From positions 211,286 through 275,285 of the forward strand of contig NZ_MWUM01000006.1 in the NCBI RefSeq assembly GCF_002028455.1: a DNA stretch of 64,000 nucleotides. Direction: 5' to 3'. The notes beneath the pieces are model-generated. The model was not told where the DNA came from. It ran no database searches and saw nothing but the letters and a program-made list of their open reading frames with translations. The translations under genes and the position numbers were made by a program. The stretch's first letter is position 1, and every line of letters begins with the position of its first letter. Source of the DNA: Zoogloea sp. LCSB751 (GTDB lineage Bacteria > Pseudomonadota > Gammaproteobacteria > Burkholderiales > Rhodocyclaceae). Shown one piece after another: positions 62,523 through 64,000 of this stretch.

Positions 62523-64000
62523 ATGGTCGATATTGCTGCGGCCATCGAGGCCTTCCGGGCTGCGGCAAGAGCTCGCGGTCTGGACATCCCTGATCAGCCA
62601 CAAGGTGATGGCAAGCTGCACCGTTGCCCCCTCATCGACGGCCCGAGAAATAAGCTTGATGGTGCCTACCTACTCCATCTGGATGGAATACCTGCCGGGG
62701 GCTTTGAGAACCATAAGGACGCCGCCGGCTGGAGCCAATGGCATGCCGATATCAGCAGGCAGCTAACACCAGCCGAGGCCGCAGCCAACCGCGCCCGCAT
62801 GGAAGCTCAACGCGCCGAGCGGGAAGCTGAAATTCAAGCCCGTCGCTCGAAGGCTCGCAAAAAAGCCCATGGAATATTCAACGGTGCCAAGCCAGCCCCA
62901 GACGATCATCCTTACCTTGTTCGTAAGCGAGTTGCATCTTTCGGACTGAAGGTGTGCACCTGGACGAGGCGGGAGGAGATCCGCCCCGGCGAGTGGAAGG
63001 AAGTGCACATCCCAAACACGCTCCTTGTACCAGTGAGAAATTCAAAGGGCACCTTGCACAGTCTGCAAGCCATATATCCCGAAAAGATATCCAATCGGGA
63101 TAAAGAATTTCTATCCAACGGTCTTAAGCAAGCTTGCTTTCACCTGATCGGCGAGATCATCCCCGATCAGCCCCTATGCATTGCCGAAGGCTACGCCACC
63201 GCGGCCAGCTTGCACCAGGTAAGCGACTGGCCCACCGCCGTTGCATTCGATGCAGGCAGCCTTCAACCGGTTGCCCGCGCCCTGCAAGAGGCCTATCCGC
63301 AGGCCCGCTTCATCCTGTGTGCCGACGACGATGCCTTCGGACACTGCCAGGCCTGCAAGGCGCCGGTCCGGGTGGCCGATGGCGATACCTGCCCGAGCTG
63401 CGGCCAGCCTCACAAATGCCGCAACGCCGGCCAGATCCGGGCGCATGAGGCGGCCCGTGCAGTCGGCGGCGTTGTCGCTCTCCCCGAGTTTGCCGACCCG
63501 GAAGGACGTTGGGTGGGCTACCAGGAATCTGGCAAGGCCCCGACCGACTTCAACGACTTGGCAACCAGTACCCGCGAGGGTGAAGGCCCGGCCGCTGTGC
63601 GCCGCATCCTCGAAGCGGCAGCGGCTGCGCTCCCGGCCCTACAGGGTGATGATGCCCCCGTCGATGTGCCCACGCCGGCCCCCGATGTGGAAAGCGTCGC
63701 CAGCGCCCCGGAGACAGCTCCGGCGCCACCAGCAGATGACGTCGCCAAGCCCGCGAAGCGTGCCCGCACCAAAGGCAAGGGCAAAGCCGGCGGTGTGCAG
63801 ACGCCTGCACAAGGCGGCGAGTTGTTCGAACTACGCGACGGCAACGAAGGCCGCGGCGTCTATCGGCTGAAGGTGGAGCGGCGTGGCGAGGGCTGGGAGC
63901 AGGTCGAGCAGTTCATATGCGCCCCGCTGGAGATCACGCACCTGGTGCGCGATTCCAAGGGCGAAGGCTGGTGCCGTCTGGCGACGTTCCAGGATCACGA
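62523..64000 (+). CDS. TOPRIM primase with start of DUF927 helicase domain (cut by window edge)
   Basis: The 492 visible codons run off the right edge. Residues about 1-75 resemble the N-terminal domain of phage/plasmid primases. The TOPRIM domain (about 225-320) has CIAEGYATAASLH, FDAGSL and D268-D270 in LCADDDAFG. A zinc ribbon (C275, C278, C290, C293) is inserted right after the DDD motif. An Ala/Pro-rich linker follows, then LFELRDGNEGRGVYRLKVERRGEGWEQVEQFICAPLEITHLVRD, the start of a DUF927 domain, which in relatives leads to a helicase. It would start replication of the element. ATG at 62523 lies three bases after the preceding stop. Confidence 0.88.
   Translation, partial: MVDIAAAIEAFRAAARARGLDIPDQPQGDGKLHRCPLIDGPRNKLDGAYLLHLDGIPAGGFENHKDAAGWSQWHADISRQLTPAEAAANRARMEAQRAEREAEIQARRSKARKKAHGIFNGAKPAPDDHPYLVRKRVASFGLKVCTWTRREEIRPGEWKEVHIPNTLLVPVRNSKGTLHSLQAIYPEKISNRDKEFLSNGLKQACFHLIGEIIPDQPLCIAEGYATAASLHQVSDWPTAVAFDAGSLQPVARALQEAYPQARFILCADDDAFGHCQACKAPVRVADGDTCPSCGQPHKCRNAGQIRAHEAARAVGGVVALPEFADPEGRWVGYQESGKAPTDFNDLATSTREGEGPAAVRRILEAAAAALPALQGDDAPVDVPTPAPDVESVASAPETAPAPPADDVAKPAKRARTKGKGKAGGVQTPAQGGELFELRDGNEGRGVYRLKVERRGEGWEQVEQFICAPLEITHLVRDSKGEGWCRLATFQDH

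Overview
The window is high-GC DNA, roughly two thirds G+C by eye, from a Gram-negative chromosome. DUF3460 next to a Rel/SpoT enzyme, the orders pilMNOPQ-aroK-aroB-dgt-gltBD, cyaY//lptM-lysA and spoT-rpoZ-gmk-yicC, and the amount of c-di-GMP, redox-sensing and outer-membrane transport machinery point to a betaproteobacterium. Rhodocyclales (an Azospira/Dechloromonas/Thauera-like organism) is the best guess. The genus is inference; no rRNA or tRNA is present to settle it.

Layout. 1-1706: urate breakdown (puuD, cut by the left edge, and uraH) with a divergent LysR regulator. 1728-5544: a minus-strand cluster of an Aer-like FAD-PAS membrane protein, a di-iron ODP-type metallo-beta-lactamase-fold protein and a GGDEF-EAL enzyme, the last two translationally coupled; this looks like an oxygen/redox to c-di-GMP module. 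5806-7604: a PAS histidine kinase and NarL-type regulator. 7856-10919: formaldehyde detoxification (glutathione-dependent dehydrogenase and S-formylglutathione hydrolase) with a divergent LysR regulator. 10998-21283: two TonB-dependent receptors, a Tat-exported class V PLP enzyme, a GlxA/FtrA-type AraC regulator, SoxC and SoxD-like sulfur oxidation subunits, and a class II amidotransferase; I suggest an organosulfur scavenging locus. 21588-24899: a small membrane protein, a response-regulator/kinase hybrid, a 5'-truncated kinase remnant, a J-domain protein and an unknown small protein. 24900-25234: a gene-free stretch with three long hairpins and repeated CATATGACAAA-like words.

25235-59629 is mostly core genome: glmS and glmU (UDP-GlcNAc), a MaoC-phosphotransacetylase fusion coupled to acetate kinase, gltB/gltD (glutamate synthase), dgt, aroB, aroK, an Ig-like lipoprotein with an EF-hand-like loop placed at the end of the pilMNOPQ operon, a divergent class A penicillin-binding protein, cyaY, lptM-lysA, an exonuclease-UvrC-like fusion, DUF3460, spoT, rpoZ, gmk, yicC, and a coupled Ser/Thr kinase and PP2C phosphatase.

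59690-64000 is the left end of an integrated element: a tyrosine integrase, an unknown lower-GC gene, an AlpA-like regulator, a small unknown protein and a TOPRIM/DUF927 primase-helicase that runs off the right edge. A family of short palindromic repeats (core GGGCGAATTCATTCGCCC) occurs at four intergenic places, twice as inverted pairs.
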